Assembly (NCBI RefSeq): GCF_021117425.1
Contig: NZ_CP088298.1
Span: 1 to 64,000 of the forward strand
Direction of reading: 5' to 3'
Source of the DNA: Brevibacterium zhoupengii
GTDB taxonomy: Bacteria; Actinomycetota; Actinomycetes; Actinomycetales; Brevibacteriaceae
Length of the DNA: 64,000 nucleotides
Shown piece after piece: positions 46,208-55,383 of the stretch. The notes beneath the pieces are model-generated. The model saw only the letters and a program-made list of their open reading frames with translations, searched no databases and had not been told where the DNA came from. The position numbers were made by a program, and so were the translations under genes. Every line of letters begins with the position of its first letter. The stretch's first letter is position 1.

Positions 46208-47002
46208 CTACCGCCAGCGCGTGGACATGATCAGACCCGCGACGAAGAAGGCGAAGCCGATGAGGATGTTCCAATTGCCCCACGCCTCGACCGGGAATGC
46301 TCCCTGCGAGACATAGAAGGTCACGAGCCAGATCAGGCCGATGATCAGGAGGCCGATGAGCACCGGCAGGAACCAGCGCGGGTTCGGCTTGATCGTCTGC
46401 TGACCGGACTGCGAAGTGTACGAGGCGGTCTTGCGGCCCTGGGGGCGCTTGGCCGGGTTGCCCGAACGTGAAGTGCGCTTGGCCGAGGAGCCCTTGGCTG
46501 ACGAACCCTTGGTCGCAGCCTTGGAGGACTCGCTCTTATTCGCGGACTTGCTGTCTTTGCCGTCCTTGTCGGACTTGGTCGCCTTGGCGGCCTTCTCAGG
46601 CTTCGTGGCCGTCTTCGAGTCCTCGACCGAGTCCTCGGCATCGTCGGAGTCATCGACGTCATCAGCGTCGTCCTCAACGGCTGCGTCAGCGTCCTTTGCG
46701 TCAGCCTTCTTGTCCACGGAGCTCTTCGCCGCGGACTTCTTGTCGGCTGCAGCCGTGGCGGCGGAGGACTTCTCGGTTGCATCAGCGTCGTCGGCGACCA
46801 CATCGGAGGTGTCCGAGGAATCATCCAGGTCGAGGAGATCGCCGTCGAGACGCTCGTCCTTCGGATCCTCGGCCTGCACGGTCTGCGGATCCTCGACTAC
46901 CTCGACATCGTCATTCGACTGGGCCTTAGTTTCGACCTTGGCCTTCGACGAGTTGCGAGAAGTGCGCTGGGGGCGCTGGGTCCGTCCGTTGGACTTGGCC
47001 AC
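46208..47002 (-). CDS. crgA: Cell division protein CrgA with long N-terminal extension
   Basis: A 264-residue protein. The C-terminal ~80 residues are a typical CrgA: PNPRWFLPVLIGLLIIGLIWLVTFYVSQG, GNWNILIGFAFFVAGLIMSTRWR, two membrane helices. CrgA is known to interact with FtsZ and the FtsI/PBP machinery. Normal CrgA is about 90 residues; here about 180 extra residues of Lys/Asp/Ser/Ala low complexity (repeated SSAK, DKKADAKDADA and acidic clusters) precede the helices. The frame has ATG 47002 and no stop, so the extension is real in this sequence. Confidence 0.85.
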   Translation of the reverse strand: MAKSNGRTQRPQRTSRNSSKAKVETKAQSNDDVEVVEDPQTVQAEDPKDERLDGDLLDLDDSSDTSDVVADDADATEKSSAATAAADKKSAAKSSVDKKADAKDADAAVEDDADDVDDSDDAEDSVEDSKTATKPEKAAKATKSDKDGKDSKSANKSESSKAATKGSSAKGSSAKRTSRSGNPAKRPQGRKTASYTSQSGQQTIKPNPRWFLPVLIGLLIIGLIWLVTFYVSQGAFPVEAWGNWNILIGFAFFVAGLIMSTRWR

Positions 47003-47220
47003 GAGTACTCCTTTTACGGCCGACCATTGCTGGGGTCACCGATTGATGAATAGGGACAATCGCACATCAGTCTACTCGTGACATCCGGCAGTTTTAAAAA
47101 CTCCAACTACCCTGAGAACGACCTGTTTGTGCAGTTTCATACGATAAAGTGCAATACGGTGTCCCCGCTTGTCCTTTGGGCAAGCCCCGGATTCGAAACA
47201 TTAGGCACGGTGCAGCAGTG

Positions 47221-48471
47221 GTGAATAGTCCCTCCTCGGGTAACGAATCAGACGCGGATGCGTCATCGCGACCCACTATTCGTCCTGCTCAGAGGCAGAA
47301 TTCAGCGCATCACCCGGCTCTCGACCAGTACCCCGCTCAGGGCGGGTACGGCGGACGCGAAGCCAGCCCGGCCACCGAACCCATGAACACCGCACCCGAG
47401 CTTGGCGGAGGGCAGAACTCCGGAGCAGGTTCGCATCCCGGCACCGGCTCACAGCCAGGGACCGATCAGCCACTTCCCAGTCGGCGTGAACTTCGGCGCC
47501 GCGAAGCCGAAGCAGCCGCGGCCAACGGTGCCCCGACTGCCGTCTACTCCGACGCCCCGCCCGCGTACCCGGACTCCACCCAGGTGCAGCAGCCGGTCAG
47601 CAGCGAAACGAACCCCAACCTCGGCGCCCATGCGGGTGCAGGAGCGGCCGCTGCGGGCTACGGCGCACAGAACCACAGCGCACCCAATGACGGAAGTCGA
47701 CGTACCAATCGGCGGAGGCAGAAGCCGGAACGTGAGCCCTTGGGCCCCGTTCGCGGCACCATCCGCACCTTCGGCGAACTCTGCATCACGGCCGGAATGG
47801 TCCTCATCCTGTTCGTGGTCTGGCAGCTGTGGTGGACCGATATCGAGGCCAACCGCGATAACGAGCAGCTCGCCGACAAACTGGCCCAGGACTGGCAGAA
47901 CCAGGATCCCAACGAGCTTCCCGATGACCCGGACGAACCTGTCGTGGCTGATCCGGTGGAGAAGAACAACGCCTTCGGCATTTTCTACATTCCGCGTTTC
48001 GGCGATGACTACTACCGCACCGTCGCCGAGGGCGTCGATCTCGAACCCGTCCTCAACCGGATGGGCGTGGGCCGATACCCGAACTCGGCGATGCCGGGCG
48101 AAGTCGGCAACTTCTCGATCGCCGGCCACCGCGTCACCTACGGCAAGCCGCTCAACCAGATCGCGCAGCTGCGTCCCGGCGACGAGATCATCGTCCAGAC
48201 CAAGGACGGCTTCTACACCTACACGTTCCGCAACTTCGACATCATCCTCCCCGACGCCGTCGAGGTTCTCGCCCCGGTTCCCAGCGAACCCAAATTCAAG
48301 GGCAAGGACCGGATTCTCACGATGACGGCCTGCAACCCGATGTTCTCGGCCAGGGAGCGCTACGTCGCCTACGCCGAGCTCACCGACTGGACCCCGGCTG
48401 GCGATGGCGCGCCGGACAACATCAAGGACTCGAAGGCCTACGACAAGGTCAGCAAGAACGGTGGTGCCTGA
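47221..48471 (+). CDS. Class E sortase
   Basis: A membrane-anchored transpeptidase that attaches proteins to the cell wall. Several GTG starts are possible (47149, 47218, 47221); I use 47221, giving 416 residues, but the choice is uncertain. A long Gly/Ala/Pro-rich, disordered N-terminal region (about 1-175) leads to one membrane helix (about 183-203). The sortase domain has catalytic His in FSIAGHRVTYG and catalytic Cys in LTMTACNPMFSARERY; Arg in ARERY is the third catalytic residue. The usual TLTTC-type motif is MTAC here. Sortase E lies beside pabA in many actinobacteria. Confidence 0.88.
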   Translation: MNSPSSGNESDADASSRPTIRPAQRQNSAHHPALDQYPAQGGYGGREASPATEPMNTAPELGGGQNSGAGSHPGTGSQPGTDQPLPSRRELRRREAEAAAANGAPTAVYSDAPPAYPDSTQVQQPVSSETNPNLGAHAGAGAAAAGYGAQNHSAPNDGSRRTNRRRQKPEREPLGPVRGTIRTFGELCITAGMVLILFVVWQLWWTDIEANRDNEQLADKLAQDWQNQDPNELPDDPDEPVVADPVEKNNAFGIFYIPRFGDDYYRTVAEGVDLEPVLNRMGVGRYPNSAMPGEVGNFSIAGHRVTYGKPLNQIAQLRPGDEIIVQTKDGFYTYTFRNFDIILPDAVEVLAPVPSEPKFKGKDRILTMTACNPMFSARERYVAYAELTDWTPAGDGAPDNIKDSKAYDKVSKNGGA

Positions 48472-48473
48472 GA

Positions 48474-48647
48474 ATGTACGGTCTGATCTGGCGACTGCTC
48501 CCGGGAAACTGGTTCGTCAAACTCATCTTCGCCCTCATCCTCATCGCGGCCGTGGTGCTGCTGCTCATGCAGTACGTCTTCCCGGTCGTCGCCCCCTACA
48601 TGCCCTTCAACAACGCAACAGTGACTGACGGAAGCGGTGGCCAATGA
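48474..48647 (+). CDS. Small conserved membrane protein
   Basis: A 57-residue protein beginning MYGLIWRLLPGNWFVKLIF with one membrane helix (about 16-38) and a short polar end NATVTDGSGGQ. It starts 2 bases after the sortase stop and its stop overlaps the pabA start (ATGA), so it is cotranslated with both. Homologues in this exact place are common in Micrococcales-type genomes; function unknown. Confidence 0.75.
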   Translation: MYGLIWRLLPGNWFVKLIFALILIAAVVLLLMQYVFPVVAPYMPFNNATVTDGSGGQ

Positions 48648-49318
48648 CAAAGATCCTCGTCGTCGACAACTACGACAGCTTCGTCTATACGCTCGTGTCC
48701 TACGTCCGTGAGCTCGGCGCCGATACTCATGTCATCCGCAATGACGATATGACCGCCGAGGCTGTCGTGGCCCTGGCAGCCGAATACGACGGAGTCCTCC
48801 TGTCCCCAGGACCGGGTGTGCCTGCCGAGTCAGGTGTCTGCCCGGCTCTCATCGCGTGGGCGGAGACCTCGGGCACTCCGGTGTTCGGAGTCTGCCTGGG
48901 CCATCAGGCCCTGGGCGAGGTCTTCGGCGCCACGGTGACCCACTCCCCAGTCCTCATGCACGGCAAGACCTCCGTCATCACCCACGACAGCCAGGGCATC
49001 TTCTTCGGCTGCAAGAATCCTCTGACCGTGACCAGGTACCACTCGCTGGCAATCGTCGATGAGACGATCGACCTTGAGAAGTTCATGGTCACGGCCCGCA
49101 CCGAAGACGGCGTCGTCATGGCCATCGAACACCGTGAACAGCCCCTGTTCGGGGTGCAGTTCCATCCGGAATCGGTGCTCACCGAATGCGGCTACCTGAT
49201 GCTGGGCAACTGGCTCGAGGTCTGCGGCATCGAGGGCGCGGCCTCACAGGCCGCAACGATGTCGCCCATGGCTTCGGCGATTGCAGCGAAGTCCGTGCCG
49301 GCCGGCACCACCGCCTAA
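48644..49318 (+). CDS. pabA: Aminodeoxychorismate/anthranilate synthase component II
   Basis: A 224-residue class I glutamine amidotransferase that feeds ammonia to chorismate enzymes. Catalytic triad: Cys84 in GVCLGHQ, His174 and Glu176 in QFHPES. It begins TKILVVDNYDSFVYTLV. This position next to pknB corresponds to the trpG/pabA of other actinobacteria; the partner synthase is not in the window. About 25 C-terminal Ala/Ser-rich residues are extra. Confidence 0.93.
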   Translation: MTKILVVDNYDSFVYTLVSYVRELGADTHVIRNDDMTAEAVVALAAEYDGVLLSPGPGVPAESGVCPALIAWAETSGTPVFGVCLGHQALGEVFGATVTHSPVLMHGKTSVITHDSQGIFFGCKNPLTVTRYHSLAIVDETIDLEKFMVTARTEDGVVMAIEHREQPLFGVQFHPESVLTECGYLMLGNWLEVCGIEGAASQAATMSPMASAIAAKSVPAGTTA

Positions 49319-49365
49319 GCCACCTCCGAATAGGCCGTCGCGACAGGGCATCTGCGTTCAAGTAC

Positions 49366-49394
49366 TTCCTGTGGCCGCCTCGCCCCATTAGGAT
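49366..49394 (+). promoter_or_regulatory. Candidate promoter of the GyrI-like gene
   Basis: TTCCTG (49366-49371) and TAGGAT (49389-49394) are spaced by 17 bases and lie about 100 bases before the next start. Confidence 0.35.
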
Positions 49395-49496
49395 CGTGAG
49401 TCACTAAGCGATCCAGCACCGCTGGCCATACCCGGGAGACCCGTCAGATTCGCCGAGGTGGGCCTGGGCCGGCAGGCGGAACCGAGAGGACCACTG

Positions 49497-50009
49497 ATGT
49501 CAGAGTCGAGTTTCAACCGCACCGAGCCATTCTCAGAACTCACCGTGTTCGAGGCGACCGAGATCCCCACGGCCGTCGTGGAGGCCAGGAACGTCGCCAT
49601 GGAGGATCTTCCGGCACTCTTCGATGCCACGTTCACCGGGCTGATTCCAGCCCTGCAGGAGGCCGAGATGGAAATCGCCGGTCCCGCGTTCGCGCTGTAC
49701 ACGCGTCAGCCCAGCGACACGGTGGACCTGGAGATCGGGCTCCCGCTGACCTCGGGACTGACCCAGGCCCTGCCTCTGAGCAGGGACCTCATCGCGATCC
49801 CCTCCCAGCTGCCCGGAGGGTCGATCGCCGCCATGAGTCACACCGGGGGATACGACGGCCTCGGTGAGGCCTGGGCGGTATTCACGAAGGCTGCCGTCGA
49901 TGCGGGTCATCACCCCGGGCTGCCGTTCTTCGAGGTCTATGTGACCGAACCGAACCCCGAGATGGATCCCGCAGACCTGCGTACGGACCTGTTCATCACC
50001 CTGTCCTGA
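49497..50009 (+). CDS. GyrI-like/AraC effector-binding domain protein
   Basis: A 170-residue stand-alone effector-binding domain. ATG 49497 follows GAGAGGA (49484-49490). It reads FSELTVFEATEIPTAVVEARNVAMEDLPALFDATFTGL and later EIGLPL and FFEVYVTEPNPEMDPADLRTDLFITL, the usual BacR-ligand/GyrI fold pattern. Such proteins bind small amphipathic molecules; some protect gyrase. It faces pknB convergently. Role unknown. Confidence 0.75.
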   Translation: MSESSFNRTEPFSELTVFEATEIPTAVVEARNVAMEDLPALFDATFTGLIPALQEAEMEIAGPAFALYTRQPSDTVDLEIGLPLTSGLTQALPLSRDLIAIPSQLPGGSIAAMSHTGGYDGLGEAWAVFTKAAVDAGHHPGLPFFEVYVTEPNPEMDPADLRTDLFITLS

Positions 50010-50075
50010 GGGTGAGTGCTCAGAACGCAGACGGATACGTTGGTTCTCAGCTCAGCTGACGGTTCAGCTGGCAGC

Positions 50076-51998
50076 TCAGCTGGCGTCTGAGAAACCGTCG
50101 AACAGGCCACCGACCTCGCCGGGACCCATGGAGCTGTCGTCGTCCTTGCCGTCGTCGCTGCCGCCATTGTCGTTGCCACCATTGCCGCCGTTGCCGTCGG
50201 TGTCGCTGCCGCCGTCATCAGTCGGGGCGGTGGGGATTCCACCGGGGATCGACGGGATGCTCGGCGACGAGGGCTCCTCCGGCGGCTTCTTGGCAACCTT
50301 GACGGTGATCTCGGTGCCCTGCTTGACTTCGCTGCCGCCGCTGGACGACTGCTCGAAGACCTTCTTGGCCGCCTCGTCGGCGGTCTCGACCTCCTCGGTC
50401 TTGCACCCGAGCTGGTAGTCATCGCCCTCAAGGATCTCGCAGGCTTCCTTCGCGGACTTGCCTGTCACGTCGGGGACCTCGACCATTCCCGAGGACACGA
50501 CGAGGTCGACGTTGGAGTCCACATCCACCTCGGAGCCGGTGCCGGGCTTCGTCTCGATGACGACGCCCTTCTCGACGTCCGGGGAGTTCTGGGAGATGTG
50601 TGTGCCGGCCTGAAGCTTGGCGTCATTGAGGACCTTGCGGGCGCTTTCCTCAGACTTGCCGGAGACATCGGGGACCTTGACGCTCTCAGGTCCGGAGGAG
50701 ATGATCAGCTTCACGACGCTGTCCTGCTCCACACGCTGACCGCCGGCGGGGTCCGTCTTGATGGCCTTGCCCTCGTCGACGTCTTCGCTGTACGCCTCAT
50801 CACGGTCGACTCTCAGACCCTGTTCGATCAGGGCGGATTCGGCCTCATCGGCGTTCATATCGGCCACGTTCGTGACTTCGACCTGGATGATGTCCGGTGG
50901 TTTGTTGATCTCGTAGACCCACAGTGCAATCGCGGCCAGAGCCAACAGCACGAAGATGCTGCCGATCCAGATCCAGGCGCGCGACCGCCTCGGCGGTGGT
51001 GCTTCGTCCTGCTTGGCCATGATCGTCGACACGGCACCCGTCTCCGGGTCAACCTCGGAGTCCTGGGCGTACTGCGGGGGACCCATCATGGCCCCGGCCA
51101 TGGGGAACGCCTGGGTGCGGTCCATATCGTCGTCAAAGCTCAGAGGACGGCCGTCACGGGCCGCGAGAACATCTTCACGGAAGATGTAGGCGTCCTGGTA
51201 GCGCTCGTCGCGGTCCTTGAGCAGGGCATGCATGAGGAGGCGGTCGACCTCGGGAGGAACATTGGGATTGTAGAAGCTCGGAGGCTTCGGCGTCTCACCC
51301 ACGTGCTGGTAGGCGACCGCGAGCTGCGAATCACCGACGAACGGGGGACGGCCGACGAGGAGCTCATAGAGCAGACACGCCGTCGAATACAGGTCGGAGC
51401 GGGCGTCGACGACCTCACCGCGGGCCTGTTCGGGGGACAGGTACTGGGCGGTGCCCACGACCGACTGCGTCTGGGTCAGGCCGCTGTTGTCCTTGAGCGC
51501 GCGGGCGATGCCGAAGTCCATCACCTTGATGTCACCCTCGGGGGTGAGCATGACGTTGGCGGGTTTGATGTCGCGGTGGACGATGCCGTTGCGGTGAGAG
51601 TACTCGAGCGGAGCGAGCACGCCGGCGACGACGTTGAGCGCCTCGTCGATGGTCAGGGTGCCGTGCTCGTTGAGGACCTCGCGCAGGGTCTGACCCTCGA
51701 CGTATTCCATGACGATGAACGGCACGGAGACCGAGGAGCCGCCGGTTTCGACGAAGTCCTCTTCGCCGGAGTCATAGACGGCGACGATACCCGGATGGTT
51801 CAGCCCTGCAGCGGACTGAGCCTCGCGCTTGAGACGAGTGTGGAACGAAGGATCGCGGGCGAGATCGGACCGCAGAAGTTTGATCGCGACGCGTCGGCCG
51901 AGCCGGTTGTCGACGCCCTCGTGCACTTCTGCCATGCCCCCACGGCCGAGGAGCGCACGAACTTCGTATCGCCCCGACAGCACCTTGGGTTCATTCAT
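50076..51998 (-). CDS. pknB: Serine/threonine protein kinase PknB with PASTA domains
   Basis: A 640-residue membrane receptor kinase. Kinase domain residues 1-280 with GRGGMAE loop, Lys40, HRDIKPANV (141-149) and DFG (161-163). A Pro/Arg-rich juxtamembrane part leads to a helix at 341-362. Three PASTA domains follow (about 368-435, 436-505, 506-572), which sense muropeptides/lipid II in the family. The tail is Gly/Asp/Asn-rich. It lies 83 bases after pknA in the direction of transcription and closes the fhaA-to-pknB run. Confidence 0.95.
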   Translation of the reverse strand: MNEPKVLSGRYEVRALLGRGGMAEVHEGVDNRLGRRVAIKLLRSDLARDPSFHTRLKREAQSAAGLNHPGIVAVYDSGEEDFVETGGSSVSVPFIVMEYVEGQTLREVLNEHGTLTIDEALNVVAGVLAPLEYSHRNGIVHRDIKPANVMLTPEGDIKVMDFGIARALKDNSGLTQTQSVVGTAQYLSPEQARGEVVDARSDLYSTACLLYELLVGRPPFVGDSQLAVAYQHVGETPKPPSFYNPNVPPEVDRLLMHALLKDRDERYQDAYIFREDVLAARDGRPLSFDDDMDRTQAFPMAGAMMGPPQYAQDSEVDPETGAVSTIMAKQDEAPPPRRSRAWIWIGSIFVLLALAAIALWVYEINKPPDIIQVEVTNVADMNADEAESALIEQGLRVDRDEAYSEDVDEGKAIKTDPAGGQRVEQDSVVKLIISSGPESVKVPDVSGKSEESARKVLNDAKLQAGTHISQNSPDVEKGVVIETKPGTGSEVDVDSNVDLVVSSGMVEVPDVTGKSAKEACEILEGDDYQLGCKTEEVETADEAAKKVFEQSSSGGSEVKQGTEITVKVAKKPPEEPSSPSIPSIPGGIPTAPTDDGGSDTDGNGGNGGNDNGGSDDGKDDDSSMGPGEVGGLFDGFSDAS

Positions 51999-52081
51999 TC
52001 TGGTCCTCCGCTTGGTTCACCCACGTCGTGGGAAAGTACTCCGCATGTCATGTAGATTACTCGTCTTCTCAGCGCATGGTG

Positions 52082-53917
52082 TCAACCAAAGATCGACTCG
52101 TCCAGGTTCGCTCCGGCGCTCGAATTCCCGTTGTTGCCGTCGGACGGGTTCGATCCGCCGTTGCCAGTGGCGTCTGATCCGTTGCTCGAATCGCTGTCCG
52201 AACCGTTCGGATCACTGCCCTGATCAGAGCCGCTCTGGTTGCCGCTGTCCTGATCTGAGTCATTCTGGTTGCCGCTGTCCTGGTCCGAGCCGTTGCTGGA
52301 ATCGCTGTTCGACCCGTTGTCGGAGTTCGAAGAGCCGCTGTCGTTGGAGCTGCTGTTCTCTTCGCCGTTGTCAGAGCTGGAACCATTGTCGGACCTCGAA
52401 CCGTTGTCACCACTGGTCTCCGACGGTGTGGGAGTGCTGCTTGGTTCAGGCTCCTCTGTCTCCACCGGCTCCTCGGCCGGGCCTGAGGAGATGTAGAGGG
52501 TGACGGTATCGCCCTCTTCGAAGGTGTAGCCGTTCTCGCCCTCACCCACATCGGCGACCGTGCCCGCAGCGCGGGAGGACTCGATGGTCTGGGTCTCGGC
52601 TTCCAGCCCCTGCTGTTCGAGGTTCTGCGTCGCCGAGGATTCTGTGAGTCCGATGTAATCGCTCTTGTCGATCTCGATCTTCTTCGCCGCCTGCGAGGTC
52701 GTGGGCGCGCTGGTGCTGGGGTTCGGCTCGGGCTCGGCATTGCCCCCGCCGAGGAAGAACCACAGCAGCGAACCGACGGCGATGAGTGCGATGATCGCGA
52801 GGATCCAGATGAGAGCGCGGCCCTTCTTCGACTGCTTCTCGTCGAGTTCCTTGTCCTCTGCGTTCTCCGCATCGAGTTCGCTGCCGTTCGCAGCGGCGCC
52901 AGCGGCTCCCGCCGCACCGGCACCGGCCACTCCAGCGGCAGCGGCGCCCGGGTAGACACGAGTCTCCTCGTTGGACGCCGTGACCGGCATCGCCTTGGTC
53001 GTCGGTACCGGTTCGGGGTTGTTGAAGACCTGGGTCAATGCCTCGGAGGCGGCGCTGCCGAGTCGCATCTGCGGCAGAATCTCCTCGGCGCCGGCGACAT
53101 CGCCGGCAGCCAGCGCATCGGCGGCTCGGGACACGGCCATGGCATCGGAGGGCCTGCGTTCGGGCTTCTTCTCCAGGAGGCAGTCGACGAAGCGACGCAG
53201 GGGTTCGGACACAGTGTCCGGCAGCGGCGGATGCTGCTGATTGACCTGGGCGATGGCGATCGCGACCTGCGAATCACCGGTGAACGGACGCTGTCCGGCC
53301 AGTGCCTCATAGGCGATGATGCCCAGGGCATAGAGGTCGGAACCGGAACCCGAACCCTTGCCCGTGGCCTGTTCCGGTGCCAAGTACTGGGCCGTGCCCA
53401 TGACCTGACCGGTCTTCGTCAGCGGAGCCTGGTCCGTGACTCGGGCGATGCCGAAGTCGGTGATTTTGACCCTGAAGTCCGGGGTCATGAGGATGTTGCC
53501 GGGCTTGATGTCGCGGTGGATGACGCCGACCTTGTGGGCCGCACCCAGCGCCTGCGCGGACTGGGAGACGATGCTCAGAGTGTCCGTCTCCGACAGGGGT
53601 GCGCTGCGTTCGATGATCGCCGACAGTGCCTCGCCGGGTACGTACTCCATGACGAGATAGGGGGATCCCTGCTCGTCGCCGTAGTCGAAGACGCCGGCGA
53701 TTCCGGGGTCGGATGCGCGGCCCATGTTCTGTGCCTCGGCGCGGAATCGCGCGAGGAAGGTGGTATCCGAGAGGTATTCGTCCTTGAGGATCTTCGCCGC
53801 GATCTCACGACCGAGAACGGAGTCGACGCCCTTCCAGACCTCACCCATACCGCCCACGGCGATGCGAGAGGTGAGTTTGTATCGGTTTCCCAACAGGGTG
53901 CCTTCGACGGGTCTCAT
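52082..53917 (-). CDS. pknA: Serine/threonine protein kinase PknA-like with PASTA domain
   Basis: A 611-residue receptor kinase. Kinase motifs: VGGMGEVW loop, Lys42, HRDIKPGN (134-141) and DFG (154-156). An Ala/Gly stretch and acidic part precede the membrane helix (about 368-390). One PASTA domain (about 412-480) is followed by about 130 residues rich in Ser, Asn, Asp and Gly, with repeats such as DQDSGNQ. The start overlaps the pbpA stop. PknA is known to phosphorylate division and wall proteins; PASTA and a tail are more than the M. tuberculosis PknA has. Confidence 0.93.
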   Translation of the reverse strand: MRPVEGTLLGNRYKLTSRIAVGGMGEVWKGVDSVLGREIAAKILKDEYLSDTTFLARFRAEAQNMGRASDPGIAGVFDYGDEQGSPYLVMEYVPGEALSAIIERSAPLSETDTLSIVSQSAQALGAAHKVGVIHRDIKPGNILMTPDFRVKITDFGIARVTDQAPLTKTGQVMGTAQYLAPEQATGKGSGSGSDLYALGIIAYEALAGQRPFTGDSQVAIAIAQVNQQHPPLPDTVSEPLRRFVDCLLEKKPERRPSDAMAVSRAADALAAGDVAGAEEILPQMRLGSAASEALTQVFNNPEPVPTTKAMPVTASNEETRVYPGAAAAGVAGAGAAGAAGAAANGSELDAENAEDKELDEKQSKKGRALIWILAIIALIAVGSLLWFFLGGGNAEPEPNPSTSAPTTSQAAKKIEIDKSDYIGLTESSATQNLEQQGLEAETQTIESSRAAGTVADVGEGENGYTFEEGDTVTLYISSGPAEEPVETEEPEPSSTPTPSETSGDNGSRSDNGSSSDNGEENSSSNDSGSSNSDNGSNSDSSNGSDQDSGNQNDSDQDSGNQSGSDQGSDPNGSDSDSSNGSDATGNGGSNPSDGNNGNSSAGANLDESIFG

Positions 53918-55383
53918 TTTTCGACCACCGCTTCCATCATGTTCTTGGCGATCGGTCCTGCGACCGTCGCTCCATAAGCTTCGTTGCCCGCGTTTCCGCC
54001 GTTCTCCACGACGACCGCCACTGCGATCTTCGGATCATCGGCTGGGGCGAATGAGATGAACCAGGCGTGCGGGGCCGCACCGGGTCCGTGCTGTGCGGTA
54101 CCGGTCTTCGCCGCGACCTTCGTTCCGTCCATCTTGGCCACCGAGGCGGTTCCGTCCTCGACAACGCCTTCCATCATGGTGGTCAGCTGATCGGCGGTCT
54201 TGCCTGAGACAGGCCGAGACTTCTGCGCCGGACGCATCTCCTTGATGGGTTCGAGGGTGTTCGCGTTGAGCACCCGGTCGACAAGCTGAGGCTTCATCAT
54301 CTTGCCGCCGTTGGCGATCCCCGCGGTCATCATCGCCATCTGCATCGGCGTGGACCTGACCTCGTACTGACCCAGCGAGGACTGCGCCAGCTGGGGCGGA
54401 TTGAGGTTGTCGGGGAACGTGGAGGGGCTGACCTTGAGCGGAATCTCCATGTCCTGGCCGAAGCCGAACTTCTCCGCCTGCTCCTTGATCGCGTCCTCGC
54501 CCAGATCCATGCCGAGTGAGGCGAAGGAGGTGTTGCAGGATTCGGCGAGGGAATCGGCCAGCGTCGGCTGCCCTCCGTTGCGGCAGGCTCCTGGATGGGA
54601 GTTGCCGATGGTGGAGGTGGTCTGGGGCAGGTCGAGTTCTGCCGGACCGTTCAGGGTCGAATCCGGCTTGTAGTCGCCTGATTCCAGTGCGGCCGCGGCC
54701 ACGAGGACCTTGAAAGTCGAGCCCGGTGGGTACAGGTTGCCGCCGATGGCGCGGTTGTAGGCAGGCTTGCCCTCAGCGTTGTTGAGCTCTTCGAAGGCGG
54801 ACTGCGCCGTCTCCGAGTCATGGCTGGCAATAGGGTTGGGATCCCAGCCCGGCGTCGAGGCCATGGCGAGGATCTTGCCGGTCTTCGGGTCCAATGCCAC
54901 GGCGGCACCATTCTGGTTGCCCAGACCGTCCCACGCGGCCTGCTGCACCTTTGGGTCGATCGTGAGCTCCACGGCCGCTCCGCGCGGCTGCTCGCCGGTG
55001 AACAGGCTGCCGACCTTGTCGTAGAACAGGGCGTCGGAATCGCCGGAGAGGTAGTCCCCCGACGCGCGTTCCATGCCCGAGGCTCCCGAGACGATGGAGT
55101 AGTACCCGGTCATTGAGGCGTACGCGCGGGGATTGAGGCCCTCCGCGCCGTACTTGCGCTGGAACTTGTACTTGTCATCGACCGGTTCGGAGTAGGCGAT
55201 CGGCTTGCCGTCGACGAGGATCGGACCCCGGTCGCGGGCCAGCTGATCGAGGACCTTGCGGTTATTCAGCGCATTGTTGTTCAGCGAGTCGGCGGTGACG
55301 AACTGCACCCAGCTCGTGGAACCGAACAGGAGCGCGAACATGACGAACCCGACGATGCTGATGTGTGTCAGTGGTCTCTTCAT
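53914..55383 (-). CDS. pbpA: Penicillin-binding protein (PbpA/FtsI-like transpeptidase)
   Basis: A 489-residue class B PBP that cross-links peptidoglycan. N-terminal membrane anchor at about 8-28. Active site: STFK at 222-225, SCN at 282-284, KTG at 426-428. The catalytic domain is preceded by a short dimerisation region. The start overlaps the rodA stop and its stop overlaps the pknA start, so it is coupled on both sides. It works with the SEDS polymerase RodA. Confidence 0.95.
   Translation of the reverse strand: MKRPLTHISIVGFVMFALLFGSTSWVQFVTADSLNNNALNNRKVLDQLARDRGPILVDGKPIAYSEPVDDKYKFQRKYGAEGLNPRAYASMTGYYSIVSGASGMERASGDYLSGDSDALFYDKVGSLFTGEQPRGAAVELTIDPKVQQAAWDGLGNQNGAAVALDPKTGKILAMASTPGWDPNPIASHDSETAQSAFEELNNAEGKPAYNRAIGGNLYPPGSTFKVLVAAAALESGDYKPDSTLNGPAELDLPQTTSTIGNSHPGACRNGGQPTLADSLAESCNTSFASLGMDLGEDAIKEQAEKFGFGQDMEIPLKVSPSTFPDNLNPPQLAQSSLGQYEVRSTPMQMAMMTAGIANGGKMMKPQLVDRVLNANTLEPIKEMRPAQKSRPVSGKTADQLTTMMEGVVEDGTASVAKMDGTKVAAKTGTAQHGPGAAPHAWFISFAPADDPKIAVAVVVENGGNAGNEAYGATVAGPIAKNMMEAVVEK

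Noticed and set aside
46208-47002. Artefactual long frame of CrgA
   Set aside because: The extension has no stop and keeps the same frame to the conserved core; kept as part of the gene with the start noted as untested.
50020-50095. CAGCTCAGCTG repeats between the GyrI-like gene and pknB
   Set aside because: Short, imperfect and without a stable hairpin or T-run; treated as chance low complexity.
50598-52055. 485-codon plus-strand frame
   Set aside because: Antisense to pknB, whose kinase and PASTA motifs are intact.
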